A stretch of 64,000 bases of DNA from contig NZ_CP085193.1 of NCBI RefSeq assembly GCF_024298965.1, positions 992,001-1,056,000 on the forward strand, in the 5' to 3' direction. Position 1 is the stretch's first letter; every line of letters begins with the position of its first letter. The stretch comes from Streptomyces rapamycinicus NRRL 5491 (GTDB lineage: Bacteria > Actinomycetota > Actinomycetes > Streptomycetales > Streptomycetaceae). Below, piece by piece: positions 34,012-42,672 of this stretch. Both the position numbers and the translations under genes were made by a program. Below the pieces are notes generated by a model that saw only the letters and a list, made by a program, of their open reading frames with translations, searched no databases and was not told where the DNA came from.

Positions 34012-36158
34012 CCACGACGACCGGAACCACCACGACGACGGGCGCCTTCGGCACCGCGCGCACCCGCGTGGAGGGCCGGGAGAAGGTCACCGGAGCGGCC
34101 CGCTACTCGGGCGACATCCCCCTGCCCGACCTCGCCCACGGCTGGATGGTGCTGTCCACCGTGGCCCGCGGCCGCGTCAGCTCGGTCGAGTCCGAGCCGG
34201 TGCTCGCCATGCCCGGTGTCCTCGCGGTCCTCCACCACGAGAACGCCCCACGGGTCAACCTGGACTACATGGGCATGATCGGGAAGCCCGACCCGATCCT
34301 CGCGGTCTTCCAGAACGACCGCGTCCCCTTCATGGGCTGGCCGGTGGCGCTGGTCCTCGCCGAGCGGCCCGAGCAGGCCAGGGAGGCCGCGGAAGCGCTG
34401 GTCGTCCGGTACGACCAGGAGCCGCACGACATCGGCTTCACGGCCGGCCACCCGGATATGTACACCCCTCCGGACTCGCCCTTCGGACCGGCGGTGGCGT
34501 CGAAGGGCGACGTCGAGGCCGAGCTCGCCGCGTCCACGTTCGTCGTGGACTCCGAGTACACCACTCCGGAAGAGCACCACAACCCCATGGAGCCGCACGC
34601 GGCGACGGCCCACTGGGACGGCGGCCGGCTCGAGGTCTTCGACTCCAACCAGGGCAGCACGATGGTGGCCGCCGAGCTCGCGCAGATCTTCTCGCTCGAC
34701 GCGGAGTCGGTACGGGTGCGGTCCGAGCACGTCGGCGGCGGCTTCGGTTCCAAGACCACCCGCCCGCACCAGGTGGCCGCCGCCATGGCCGCCACCGTCC
34801 TCCATCGCCCGGTGCGCGTCGTCATGACCCGCCGCCAGATGTTCTCCACGATCGGCTACCGCAGCCCCACCGCGCAGCGGGTCAGGCTCGGCACCGATGA
34901 GTCGGGGCGGCTGCGGGTGCTCGACCACCGGTCCGAGTGCGTCACGTCGACCGTCCACGAGTTCATCGAGCGGAGCGCCACGGTGGGCCGCGTGATGTAC
35001 GACGCGGACGCGCACTACACCAGCGACCGGGTCGTACGGCTCGATGTGCCGAGCCCGACCTTCATGCGCGCGCCCGGCGAGGCACCGGGCTCGTTCGCGC
35101 TGGAGTGCGCCATGGACGAGCTCGCCGAGAAGACCGGCATCGACCCGATCGAGCTGCGCGTCCGCAACGAGCCCGACCGGGGCCCGGTCTCGGGCCTGCC
35201 GTTCAGCAGCCGCAATCTGGTCGCCTGCTACGAGGAGGGCGCCCGCAGGTTCGGCTGGGCGGACCGGGACCCCCGTCCGGGGGTGCGCCGCGAGGGACGC
35301 TGGCTGCTCGGGACCGGTATGGCGGCGGCCAGCTTCCACTCCGGCGCCGGGCCGTCCACGGCGGCCGTGACGGCGGAGGCGGACTCCACCTTCACCGTGC
35401 GCATCAACGCGGCGGACATCGGCACCGGCGCCCGGACCGCGATCAACCTGATCGCCGCGGACGCGCTGGCGGTGGACCCGGAGCGGGTCCGGGTGGTCAT
35501 GGCGGACAGCGACCTCGGCCCGGCGATGCTCGCCGGTGGCTCGATGGGCACGCGCTCCTGGGCGTGGGCGGTGGCGATCGCGGTGAGCGAACTGCGCGAG
35601 CGGCTGGCCCTGGGCGGCGACATCCCGCCCGAGGGGATCACCGCGCGGTCCGACACCACCGAGGCCATCGGTGCCCTGGCCAATAAGGAACGTCACTCCT
35701 TCGGCGCGCAGTTCGCCGAGGTGGCCGTGGACGTCACCAGCGGAGAGGTCCGGGTGCGGCGGATGCTCGGCATCTTCGCGGCGGGCCGGATCGTCAACCC
35801 GCTGACCGCGCGCAACCAGCTCGTCGGCGGAATGATCTGGGGCATTTCCATGGCCTTGCACGAGGAGGCGGTCAGGGACCGGGCCTCGGGCGGCCTCGTC
35901 TCGCCCGACCTCGCGGGCTATCACTTCGCCGCGAACGCCGATGTGCCGGTCGTCGAGGCGGACTGGGTGGACGACCCGGACCCGGACGACCCGGTCGGCA
36001 TCAAGGGCGTCGGTGAGGTCGGCATCGTGGGGGCCGCGGCGGCGATCTCCAACGCGGTGTGGCACGCCACCGGCGTCCGCCACCGCAACCTGCCGATCCG
36101 CCCGGACCGGGTCCTGTCGGCGGGGACGAACGTGCCGGAGCCCGGTCACGCGGGCTGA
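34008..36158 (+). CDS. Molybdenum aldehyde oxidoreductase, catalytic subunit (PaoC-like)
   Basis: 716 aa; ATGA overlap with the FAD subunit. The N-terminus is a short Thr-rich run, then aldehyde oxidase/xanthine dehydrogenase domain 1 (VTGAARYSGDIPLPDLAHGWMVLS) and the molybdopterin domain (VGGGFGSKTTRPHQVAAAMA, RAPGEAPGSFALECAMDELA). The catalytic Glu lies in IKGVGEVGIVGAAAAISNA. PaoC oxidises aromatic and aliphatic aldehydes to acids. MCD cytosine dinucleotide cofactor is expected by homology. No accessory maturation gene (PaoD/XdhC) is adjacent. Confidence 0.93.
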   Translation: MTTTTGTTTTTGAFGTARTRVEGREKVTGAARYSGDIPLPDLAHGWMVLSTVARGRVSSVESEPVLAMPGVLAVLHHENAPRVNLDYMGMIGKPDPILAVFQNDRVPFMGWPVALVLAERPEQAREAAEALVVRYDQEPHDIGFTAGHPDMYTPPDSPFGPAVASKGDVEAELAASTFVVDSEYTTPEEHHNPMEPHAATAHWDGGRLEVFDSNQGSTMVAAELAQIFSLDAESVRVRSEHVGGGFGSKTTRPHQVAAAMAATVLHRPVRVVMTRRQMFSTIGYRSPTAQRVRLGTDESGRLRVLDHRSECVTSTVHEFIERSATVGRVMYDADAHYTSDRVVRLDVPSPTFMRAPGEAPGSFALECAMDELAEKTGIDPIELRVRNEPDRGPVSGLPFSSRNLVACYEEGARRFGWADRDPRPGVRREGRWLLGTGMAAASFHSGAGPSTAAVTAEADSTFTVRINAADIGTGARTAINLIAADALAVDPERVRVVMADSDLGPAMLAGGSMGTRSWAWAVAIAVSELRERLALGGDIPPEGITARSDTTEAIGALANKERHSFGAQFAEVAVDVTSGEVRVRRMLGIFAAGRIVNPLTARNQLVGGMIWGISMALHEEAVRDRASGGLVSPDLAGYHFAANADVPVVEADWVDDPDPDDPVGIKGVGEVGIVGAAAAISNAVWHATGVRHRNLPIRPDRVLSAGTNVPEPGHAG

Positions 36159-36176
36159 CCCTCGCACCGTCGAGTG

Positions 36177-36215
36177 CTCGGCGCCCGCCAGGTTTCCCAC
36201 CCGGCGGGCGCCGAG
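36177..36215 (+). terminator. Hairpin after the molybdenum oxidoreductase operon
   Basis: 13-bp perfect stem CTCGGCGCCCGCC (36177-36189) with 36203-36215, loop 13 bases, starting 19 bases after the operon's stop. Confidence 0.7.
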
Positions 36216-36411
36216 CTCGTCAGTACCGGGCACGCCGCATGAACCTCTCCACCCGCCACATCTGACACCGCGTCGAGGCCGCACCGGCCCCGGGATACCG
36301 CCGATCGGCTGGCGCTGTGCGGCGATCCAGTCATCTTCCCGCTCCGCCCGCTTCCCTCCGGGCCCCGGCGGGGAACACTCGCCGGAGCCGAGGAGAGCAG
36401 AGAGGGCACCG

Positions 36412-36945
36412 ATGAGCGACGACTTCGTACTGGACGTGACCAGGATCCGCGACGACGCCCGCCGGAAGATGGCGGCGGGCCCGGTGACGGACACCTACGG
36501 TCTGGACAAGGACCGGGTCATCGGCATCCTCAATGACGTCATCGCGACCGAGGTGGTGTGCTGGCTGCGCTACACCCGTCACGCCATCTCGGCCAGCGGG
36601 ATCGACCGCGCCCAGGTGTCCTCGGAGTTCACCGAGCACGCGAAGGAGGAGATGCAGCACGCGCTGCGCGCCGCCGAACGCGTCTCCCAGCTCGGCGGCG
36701 ACCCCGACTTCGACCCCGCCTCGCTGCCCCAGCGCTCCCACACCGACTACACCACCCCGCCCGACAACGATCTGAAGGCGATGCTGGAGCACAATCTGCT
36801 CGCCGAGCGCATCGTGATCGCCAGCTATCAGGAGATCATCCGCTGGCTGGGCGAACACGACCCGACCACCCGCCGGCTGATGGAGTCGATCCTGGAGGAA
36901 GAGGAGGAGCACGCCGACGATCTGGTGGATCTGATCGGCGTCTGA
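36412..36945 (+). CDS. Ferritin-like domain protein (bacterioferritin/Dps-like)
   Basis: 177 aa, ATG start. It forms a four-helix bundle with the di-iron pattern: Glu in NDVIATEVVCWLRYTRHA, EHAKEEMQHALRAAERV (ExxH), then Glu in EHNLLAERIVIASYQEI and EEEEEHADDLVDLIGV. Family members store iron or protect from peroxide. Length is near bacterioferritin (158) and longer at the N-terminus. No ferredoxin (Bfd) or other iron gene is adjacent. It stands alone behind a 196-base leader. Confidence 0.85.
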   Translation: MSDDFVLDVTRIRDDARRKMAAGPVTDTYGLDKDRVIGILNDVIATEVVCWLRYTRHAISASGIDRAQVSSEFTEHAKEEMQHALRAAERVSQLGGDPDFDPASLPQRSHTDYTTPPDNDLKAMLEHNLLAERIVIASYQEIIRWLGEHDPTTRRLMESILEEEEEHADDLVDLIGV

Positions 36946-36966
36946 ACGCCTGTGACGGGTCGGCTC

Positions 36967-37674
36967 ATGACCACGCGGTGGCCCCGCCCGCTCTCCTGCC
37001 TCATCGTGACCGCCCTGTCCTCGGCCCTGCTCGCCGGGTGCGGGGAGGGCGACGCCCACGGCCGGAGCTGTTCCGGCCGTACGGGCAAGGATCTCTCCAG
37101 CCGCGCCGTGGCCGGTGGCGACCTGTGGCAGAAGAAGCTGCGGTGCGTCAATCTCGAACGGTCCACCCTGACCGGGCTGGTGTCCGAGGCCAATCTGCGG
37201 CGCGGCAACCTCTACGCGGCACGGCTGGCCGCGGTGTCGCTGGAGAACGTCGATCTGCGGGGCGCCGACCTCCGGCGGGCGGACCTCACCTCCGCCACCC
37301 TCTCGCAGGTCGATCTGCGCGGCGCCGATCTGAGCGGCGCCAGGCTCGGCAGGGCTCTGCTCACCGATGTCAGTTTCGAGGGCGCACGGCTGGACGACGT
37401 GTATCTGCGGGCGGCGTCCCTCACCCATGTCGGCCTCAACGGAGCGGATCTGAGCGGCGCCGATCTGTCCGGAGCCACGGTGTCCGACTCCGATCTCCGC
37501 GGCGCGCGGCTGCGGGACGCGGACATCTCGACGACGAGTTGGGAGAACGTCCTCTGCCCGGACGGCTCCCGGTCGAGCGCACGGGTGTCCTGCGCCGACC
37601 ATCTGGACCGGGCGGCGAACCGGGCCTCGGGTCAGCTTTCCCCGCCTTCCGCCGCCTTGCCGGTCTCCCCCTGA
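36967..37674 (+). CDS. Pentapeptide-repeat lipoprotein
   Basis: 235 aa from ATG 36967; a GTG at 36952 is possible. A signal peptide ends in the lipobox LLAGC with Cys25, so the protein is anchored outside the membrane. The middle holds about twenty A(D/N)LxX repeats (VDLRGADLRRADLTSATL, LNGADLSGADLSGATV) that fold as a right-handed square helix. A C-terminal pair of Cys (LCPDG, SCAD) may form a disulfide. Quinolone-resistance pentapeptide proteins are cytoplasmic, so a different, cell-envelope role is likely. Its end overlaps the next convergent gene by 43 bases. Confidence 0.85.
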   Translation: MTTRWPRPLSCLIVTALSSALLAGCGEGDAHGRSCSGRTGKDLSSRAVAGGDLWQKKLRCVNLERSTLTGLVSEANLRRGNLYAARLAAVSLENVDLRGADLRRADLTSATLSQVDLRGADLSGARLGRALLTDVSFEGARLDDVYLRAASLTHVGLNGADLSGADLSGATVSDSDLRGARLRDADISTTSWENVLCPDGSRSSARVSCADHLDRAANRASGQLSPPSAALPVSP

Positions 37675-37976
37675 GAGGTCTTCTTCGCGGCACGGTGCGC
37701 CTGCTCCAGACCCTTCATATAGGCGTCCAGATAGTCGGCGTCCGACAGCCGGGCGCAGGGCGCGGGGACGGGGTGGGAACGGACCGCTCCGCCCTTGTGG
37801 GCGGCGGCCCGGTCGGCGATGGCATCGACACAGGCCCGGGTGACCCGGGCCTTCTCGGCGGCGGCCGGGGTGCCGGTCGGGGTGCTCTTGTCACTCGCGT
37901 CACCGCCGGTGGAACAGCCGGTCAGGAGCAGGGTGATGGCGAGGACTGCCGCGGCTTGGACGGTGCGGGTGCCCAT
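37632..37976 (-). CDS. Hypothetical lipoprotein
   Basis: 114 aa from ATG 37976. Signal peptide with hydrophobic VLAITLLL and lipobox LLTGC (Cys21), then a Ser/Thr/Gly-rich linker and a short domain with two Cys (RACVDAIADRAA, APCARLSDADYLDAYMKGLEQAH). Small domains of this type are frequent in Streptomyces; function unknown. 3' overlap with the pentapeptide lipoprotein on the other strand. Confidence 0.7.
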   Translation of the reverse strand: MGTRTVQAAAVLAITLLLTGCSTGGDASDKSTPTGTPAAAEKARVTRACVDAIADRAAAHKGGAVRSHPVPAPCARLSDADYLDAYMKGLEQAHRAAKKTSQGETGKAAEGGES

Positions 37977-38228
37977 GAGTCTCCCAGGTGCGTGGATGGT
38001 GGGGTGCATCATGCGGCTCGGCGGCGGCGAAGTGGGAGGGCCATGTATGCCTTGTGATGAAACGGTGACCGAACGGGCGTACAGATGAACCCCCGCCGGA
38101 ATCCGGGCAAAGCGACGGCCCGGGCGGCCCGTGACGGACCGGCATACCCGACCGGACCGGGCACAGGATGTCGGGTCCGGCAGGGTGCCGACTTCCTAAC
38201 GTGATGAGCGTCAAGGAAGGAGACCGAG

Positions 38229-39095
38229 GTGCTGGAGCGGCTGAACGAGGCCCTGGACCACATCGAGTCGCGTCTGGATCAGCGGATCGAGGTGGCCGAA
38301 CTGGCGCGGATCGCGATGACGTCGGAGTACCACTTCCGGCGGCTGTTCTCCGCGCTGGCGGGGATCTCGCTGTCGGAGTACGTCCGGCGCAGACGGCTCA
38401 CCCTCGCGGGGGCCGAGGTGCTCGCCGGGGAGCGGACGCTCCTGGAGATCGCGGTGCGCTACGGCTACGGCTCGGGGGAGGCGTTCGCACGGGCGTTCCG
38501 GGCCATGCACGGTGTGGGCCCGGGCGAGGCCCGGCGGGCGGGTGCCTCGCTGAGCTCCCAGCCGCGGATGTCCTTCCGTCTCATCGTCGAAGGGAGCAGC
38601 AGTATGCGATACCGGGTCGTGGAGAAGGACCGGTTCCAGGTGGTCGGCAAGAAGGTCCGTGTGCCGCTCGTCCATGAGGGGGTGAATCCGGGGATCGCGG
38701 AGTTCATCCGGGGGATCGGCCAGGAGACGATACGGCGGATCGCCGCGCTGTCCGATCAGGAGCCGGAGGGGATCCTGGGGGTGAGCGACAACCTCGACCC
38801 GAGCCGGGCCGAGGGAACCGAACTCGACTACTACCACGGGGTGGTGACCGGGGCCGCCGCTCCGGAGGACCTGGACACGCTGGCCGTCCCGGCGGGGACA
38901 TGGGCCGTCTTCGAGAACTCCGGGCCGTTCCCGCAAGCGCTCCAGTACCTGTGGCGGGACGTCTTCACGCAGTGGTTCCCGTCCAACCCGTACCAGAGCA
39001 GGCCGGGTCCGGAGATCCTGCGCACCCGGCTGTCGCAGGACGGGGCGCGGGCGGACGCGGAGCTGTGGATCCCCGTGGAGCGGACCGCGGTCTGA
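38229..39095 (+). CDS. AraC-family regulator with GyrI-like effector domain
   Basis: 288 aa, GTG start behind GAAGGAG. Residues 1-105 are an N-terminal double helix-turn-helix (IEVAELARIAMTSEYHFRRLFSALAGISLSEYVRRRRL; LLEIAVRYGYGSGEAFARAFRAMHGVGP). From about 126 the protein is a GyrI/AraE_bind-type small-molecule domain (MRYRVVEKDRFQVVGKKVRVP; WAVFENSGPFPQALQYLWRDVFTQWFP). This layout is found in Rob/TipA-like multidrug-sensing activators. No target gene is next to it on the same strand. Confidence 0.92.
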   Translation: MLERLNEALDHIESRLDQRIEVAELARIAMTSEYHFRRLFSALAGISLSEYVRRRRLTLAGAEVLAGERTLLEIAVRYGYGSGEAFARAFRAMHGVGPGEARRAGASLSSQPRMSFRLIVEGSSSMRYRVVEKDRFQVVGKKVRVPLVHEGVNPGIAEFIRGIGQETIRRIAALSDQEPEGILGVSDNLDPSRAEGTELDYYHGVVTGAAAPEDLDTLAVPAGTWAVFENSGPFPQALQYLWRDVFTQWFPSNPYQSRPGPEILRTRLSQDGARADAELWIPVERTAV

Positions 39096-39112
39096 CGCCT
39101 TCGTACCGTGCG

Positions 39113-39154
39113 CCGGTCCGGCCGCCCGTGCCTTGGCCCGGGCGGCCGGACCGG
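39113..39154. terminator. Bidirectional hairpin between AraC gene and APC permease
   Basis: 16-bp perfect stem (CCGGTCCGGCCGCCCG, 39113-39128, with 39139-39154) and 10-base loop lies between two convergent genes. Confidence 0.8.
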
Positions 39155-39161
39155 ACGGTTC

Positions 39162-40598
39162 TCACATCCGCTCCCGCGCGCCGCGGGGGCCTCGGACCAG
39201 GCCCGCGACGAGGGCGAGGAAGGGGATGACGCCGAGGACGACGCTCGCGCCCACACCGACGCCGGTGACGAGGGTGAAGTTGGAGAACACCAGCCACAGC
39301 GCGGTCAGCAGTCCGGCCACGGCCAGCACCGGCGCGATCCGGGTCTGCCAGGCCCTGCCCGAGGCGAGCCGGGCGTCGCGCGCGAAGAAGGCGACCACGG
39401 CGATGGACGTGATGAGCATGAGCAGGATCATGCCGACCGTCGCCACCCCCGCCATGGAGCCGAAGACGCCCACCAGTGGATCGAGTCCGGCGACCGCGCA
39501 GCAGACGACCAGGACCAGCGCGGTGGCGGTCTGGACGACCGAGGAGACGGACGGCGAGTGGTGGCGCGGATGGACGGCGCCCAGCCGTGCGGGGAGCAGG
39601 TCCTTGCGGGCGAGGGTGAAGGTGTAGCGGGCGATGACGTTGTGGAAGGAGAGCACACAGGCGAAGAGGCTGCTGAGCAGCAGCACCTGCATGACGTCCC
39701 GCAGCGCTGTGCCGACGTAGGCCTGGGCGGTGTCCATGAGCATGTTGCCCTGCCCGTCCAGGGTCTGCTGGGCCACGGCCGGGGCGTCATCGGTGCCCGC
39801 CGCCAGGACCAGCGCCCAGCAGGACAGCGTGTAGAACCCACCGATGATCAGGACGGCGAGGTAGGTGGCCCGGGGGATGGTCCGCTCCGGGTCGCGGGCC
39901 TCGTCCCGGAAGACGGCGGTGGCCTCGAAGCCGATGAATCCGGTGATGGCGAAGAGCACGGCGACACCCAGCGGGCCGGAGAACGCCGCATGCGGGGTGA
40001 ACGACTCGGCGTTGACACCGTGGGCGCCGCCCCGGGCGAAGATCCCGGCGTCCAGGACGAGCACCACCGCGATCTCCAGGACGAGTGCCACCCCGAGGAC
40101 CTTGGAGCTGAGGTCGATATGGCGGTAGCCGAGGAGGGCCACGATGCCGAGCGCCGCGAGCGCCCACACCCACCAGGGCAGGGACGGCCCGCCGAAGGTG
40201 TGGAGGACGTCGTTCACGGCCCATCCCAGATAGCCGTAGACGCCGACCTGGATCGCCGTGTACGCGACGAGCGCGACGGCGGCCGTGCCCACTCCGACCC
40301 GGTCCCCCAGGCCACGGGTGGCGTACGCGTAGAACGCTCCGGCCTGCGGAATGTGGGGCGTCATGGTGACGAAGCCGACCGCGAACACCAGCAGGACCAG
40401 CGAGGCGAGGGCGAAGCCGACGGGGGCTCCGGCCCCGGGGCCGCCGGCGATGGCGAGCGGGACGTTGCCGCCGACCACCGTGAGGGGCGCGGCGGCGGCG
40501 ATCACCATGAAGACGATGGCACCGGTGCCGAGCCGCCCCGAGAGATTCGTCTTGGCCTGTTGCGGGGTGGATGCGTGCACTTCGGGGTCGGTCAGCAT
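39162..40598 (-). CDS. APC-superfamily amino acid/polyamine permease
   Basis: 478 aa, ATG start behind AAGGA. Begins GTGAIVFMVIAAAAPLTVVGGNVPLAIAGGPGAGAP, the APC family entry helix with its small-residue break, then about twelve membrane segments. GFIGFEATAVFRDEARDPERTIPRATYLAV is the usual GFE-type signature. It starts 7 bases inside the end of the amidohydrolase gene, so translated from the same mRNA; the substrate is likely an amide, amino acid or amine that the hydrolase acts on. Confidence 0.92.
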   Translation of the reverse strand: MLTDPEVHASTPQQAKTNLSGRLGTGAIVFMVIAAAAPLTVVGGNVPLAIAGGPGAGAPVGFALASLVLLVFAVGFVTMTPHIPQAGAFYAYATRGLGDRVGVGTAAVALVAYTAIQVGVYGYLGWAVNDVLHTFGGPSLPWWVWALAALGIVALLGYRHIDLSSKVLGVALVLEIAVVLVLDAGIFARGGAHGVNAESFTPHAAFSGPLGVAVLFAITGFIGFEATAVFRDEARDPERTIPRATYLAVLIIGGFYTLSCWALVLAAGTDDAPAVAQQTLDGQGNMLMDTAQAYVGTALRDVMQVLLLSSLFACVLSFHNVIARYTFTLARKDLLPARLGAVHPRHHSPSVSSVVQTATALVLVVCCAVAGLDPLVGVFGSMAGVATVGMILLMLITSIAVVAFFARDARLASGRAWQTRIAPVLAVAGLLTALWLVFSNFTLVTGVGVGASVVLGVIPFLALVAGLVRGPRGARERM

Positions 40599-41395
40599 GA
40601 CGGGTCCTTGGTGGCGCGGGCGGACGGGGTGAAGAGGTCTGGCCGGAGGTCGGCCAGATACGGATTGGCCTTGCGCGCTGTCCGGACCGTGTGCGGTTCC
40701 ACGGTGGCGAAGAGCAGCCGGTTGCCGTGTTCGACGCTGTCCAGCACGGTCGCCGACGGGCTCACGATGGAGCTGCGGCCGACGTAGCGCAGTGAACCCT
40801 CGTCGCCGTCATGGTTGACGTAGGCGATGTAGATCTGGTTTTCCCAGGCGCGCACCCTCAGCAGGTGCTCGGCGATGAACTCGTACGGTTGCATCTGGGC
40901 GGTCGGGACCGCGACGAGGTCCGCGCCGGCGAGGGCAGCGGCCCGTACGTTCTCGGGGAACTCCACGTCGTAGCAGATCAGCATCGCGATCCGGACGCCC
41001 GCGTAGTCGATGACGGGAGCGGTCCGGTCGCCCGGTGTGAAGTACTCGCGGTCGAGTTCACCGAAGAGGTGGGTCTTGCGGTGGCGGCCGAGGATCGCTC
41101 CGGCCGGGTCGATGAGGAAGGCGCTGTTGTAGTAGGCGCCGTCGTCGTACTCGGGGGCTCCGAGGACGAGCGCGATGCCGTGGGCGGCGGCGATCTCCTG
41201 GGCCGGGGAGAGCAGATCGGTGCGGGCCAGGTCCCGGACGGTGTCGCCGATGTCGTAGCCGGTGATGAACAGCTCGGTGGTGATCAGGAGTTCGGCGCCT
41301 TCGGCCCGGGCCCGGCGGCATGCCGCGTCCAGTTCGCGGAGGTTGGCGTCGACGTCGCCGGGTGTTCCCGCCGTCTGCAGTCCGGAGATCTTCAT
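40592..41395 (-). CDS. Carbon-nitrogen hydrolase (nitrilase superfamily)
   Basis: 267 aa from ATG 41395 behind GAAGG. Catalytic triad: Glu in LLITTELFITGY, Lys in RHRKTHLFGELDREYFTPGD, Cys in IAMLICYDVEFPE. The length and FGELDREYFTPGD stretch fit N-carbamoyl-putrescine amidase / R-stereoselective amidase-type members rather than true nitrilases. It would release an amine or acid from an imported amide. Coupled to the APC permease, divergent from a FCD-GntR regulator. Confidence 0.92.
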   Translation of the reverse strand: MKISGLQTAGTPGDVDANLRELDAACRRARAEGAELLITTELFITGYDIGDTVRDLARTDLLSPAQEIAAAHGIALVLGAPEYDDGAYYNSAFLIDPAGAILGRHRKTHLFGELDREYFTPGDRTAPVIDYAGVRIAMLICYDVEFPENVRAAALAGADLVAVPTAQMQPYEFIAEHLLRVRAWENQIYIAYVNHDGDEGSLRYVGRSSIVSPSATVLDSVEHGNRLLFATVEPHTVRTARKANPYLADLRPDLFTPSARATKDPSC

Positions 41396-41552
41396 CAGTG
41401 CCTTCGACAGTGGGCGTCCAGGGGTGAATGCGAGCCATGAAAACATGCTCACTTTGATCAGGTAAACCCCCGGAGGTAACGGTTCCGCAAAGCGGCGGCC
41501 CCCATCCGAGGACCGTGGGGAGGCCACGGGGCGGGATGCCTACGCTGAGGGA

Positions 41553-42314
41553 ATGGCGACCCAGGAACCGTCCGGCGCACCGAGCGCCCTGACCAGCAGC
41601 GCCCTCGCCGCGATCCGCCGCACCAGCGCCGTCGACACCGTACGGGCCCGGATCTCGCTGGCGGTGGACCTGGGCCTGCTGGCGCCCGGCGAACGGCTGC
41701 CCAATGTCCAAGCCACGGCGGCGGCGCTCGGGGTCGGCGAGATCACCGTCCGCCGGGCCCTCGGCACCCTGGAGCGCGAGGGCGTCGTCCAGCGGCGCCC
41801 GGGGCGTACGGGCGGCACCTTCATCGCGGAGCGGCCGCGCCGCCGGACCGTGGCGCAGGTCGCCGCGTACCGGGAGGACAGCGAACGGGTGCACCGGCTG
41901 ATCGACGAGCGCATCGTGCTGGAGGCCGGTTTCGCGCAGCTGGCCGCCGAGCGGCTCGGCCGGCCGGGGCTCGACCGGCTCGACGAGTGCGTCCGGGAGA
42001 TGGACGCGGCCGAGAGCTGGGCCGAGTTCCACGCCAGCGACAAGCGGTTCCACCTGGCACTCGCCGAGGGGGCCGGGCTGCCCTCCGCGCTGGGGATGTA
42101 CGAGCGGGTCACCGGCGAGCTGTACGCGTACTTCCTGCCGTATCCGCTGGACTACCTCCGCGGCAGCAACGAGCAGCACAAGGCCATCCGGGCCGCGCTC
42201 GCCGCGCGGGACGCCGCCTCGGCGGCCGCCCTCCTCCGGGACCATGTGGCGGAGCTGCACCACTCGATGTACGTCGGCCTCGCGGACACCGCCGAGCGGG
42301 GCGAGGACGGCTGA
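41553..42314 (+). CDS. GntR-family regulator (FadR/FCD type)
   Basis: 253 aa, ATG start. Winged helix: LAPGERLPNVQATAAALGVGEITVRRALGTLEREGVVQRRPGRTGGTFI. The all-helical FCD sensor follows (RLIDERIVLEAGFAQLAAERL, SDKRFHLALAEGAG, EQHKAIRAALAARDAASAAALLRDHVAELH), with the metal-binding Asp/His residues. Such sensors often detect carboxylic acids. Divergent from the amidohydrolase/permease pair, which it most likely regulates. Confidence 0.9.
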   Translation: MATQEPSGAPSALTSSALAAIRRTSAVDTVRARISLAVDLGLLAPGERLPNVQATAAALGVGEITVRRALGTLEREGVVQRRPGRTGGTFIAERPRRRTVAQVAAYREDSERVHRLIDERIVLEAGFAQLAAERLGRPGLDRLDECVREMDAAESWAEFHASDKRFHLALAEGAGLPSALGMYERVTGELYAYFLPYPLDYLRGSNEQHKAIRAALAARDAASAAALLRDHVAELHHSMYVGLADTAERGEDG

Positions 42315-42337
42315 CCCGGGGCCATCCGCGCCTGCGG

Positions 42338-42420
42338 CCGATTCCGTCCATGGCCGATTCCGTCTGTGGCCGACTCCGTTCCGTCTGTGGCTGACTCCGT
42401 TCCGTCTGTGGCTGACTCCA
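42338..42420. repeat. Tandem repeats upstream of the leader peptide
   Basis: Two 16-base units (CCGATTCCGTCTGTGG and a variant, 42338-42369) are followed by two 21-base units C(C/T)GACTCCGTTCCGTCTGTGG (42370-42390 and 42391-42411) and a partial third. The longer unit is the shorter one with five bases added. Lies between gntR and the sulfur-transporter leader. Confidence 0.8.
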
Positions 42421-42479
42421 CAGATCGCATGGTGAGACCGGGGTCCAATTCATGAAACCCGGACCATATCCTGGAGTAC

Positions 42480-42563
42480 ATGTCCGCACCCGCCCGTCTG
42501 CTCTGTCTCGCGCTGTTCGCGAGCTCGGCGTGGTGCGTCGACGACGGCCACTGTCGCCGCTGA
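42480..42563 (+). CDS. Putative Cys-containing leader peptide of the sulfur transporter gene
   Basis: 27 codons: ATG 42480 preceded by GGAG, ending at TGA. The product begins MSAPARLLCLALFASSAW and ends DDGHCRR, with three Cys codons, the last two in the second half. Short Cys-bearing upstream peptides that sense charged tRNA-Cys are known before actinobacterial sulfur and cysteine genes; this one lies 109 bases before a YeeE/YedE transporter. Attenuation is inferred from position and composition. The following ~100 bases are G/C-rich with several possible stems (CCGGAACCAGCCGG). Confidence 0.72.
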   Translation: MSAPARLLCLALFASSAWCVDDGHCRR

Positions 42564-42672
42564 GCCGGAACCAGCCGGTTGCCCCCACCGCGCGCCGCCG
42601 CCTCGGCGCCGCCGTCCGGCCGGGCCCTCCCGCCCAGCGTCATCCCCTCTCCCTCATCTCCGGAGCCCGCAC

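Noticed and set aside
33726..36494. 922-codon open frame opposite the molybdenum oxidoreductase
   Set aside because: Antisense artefact: the opposite strand has complete domains and cluster motifs, and this frame has none.
37324..37510. Repeating DNA in the pentapeptide gene as a possible repeat element
   Set aside because: The repetition is explained by the A(D/N)LxX protein repeats.
41458..41490. GGTAAACC...GGTAACG as operator of the FCD-GntR regulator
   Set aside because: Direct, not inverted, repeats that do not fit the FadR-type consensus; left uncalled.
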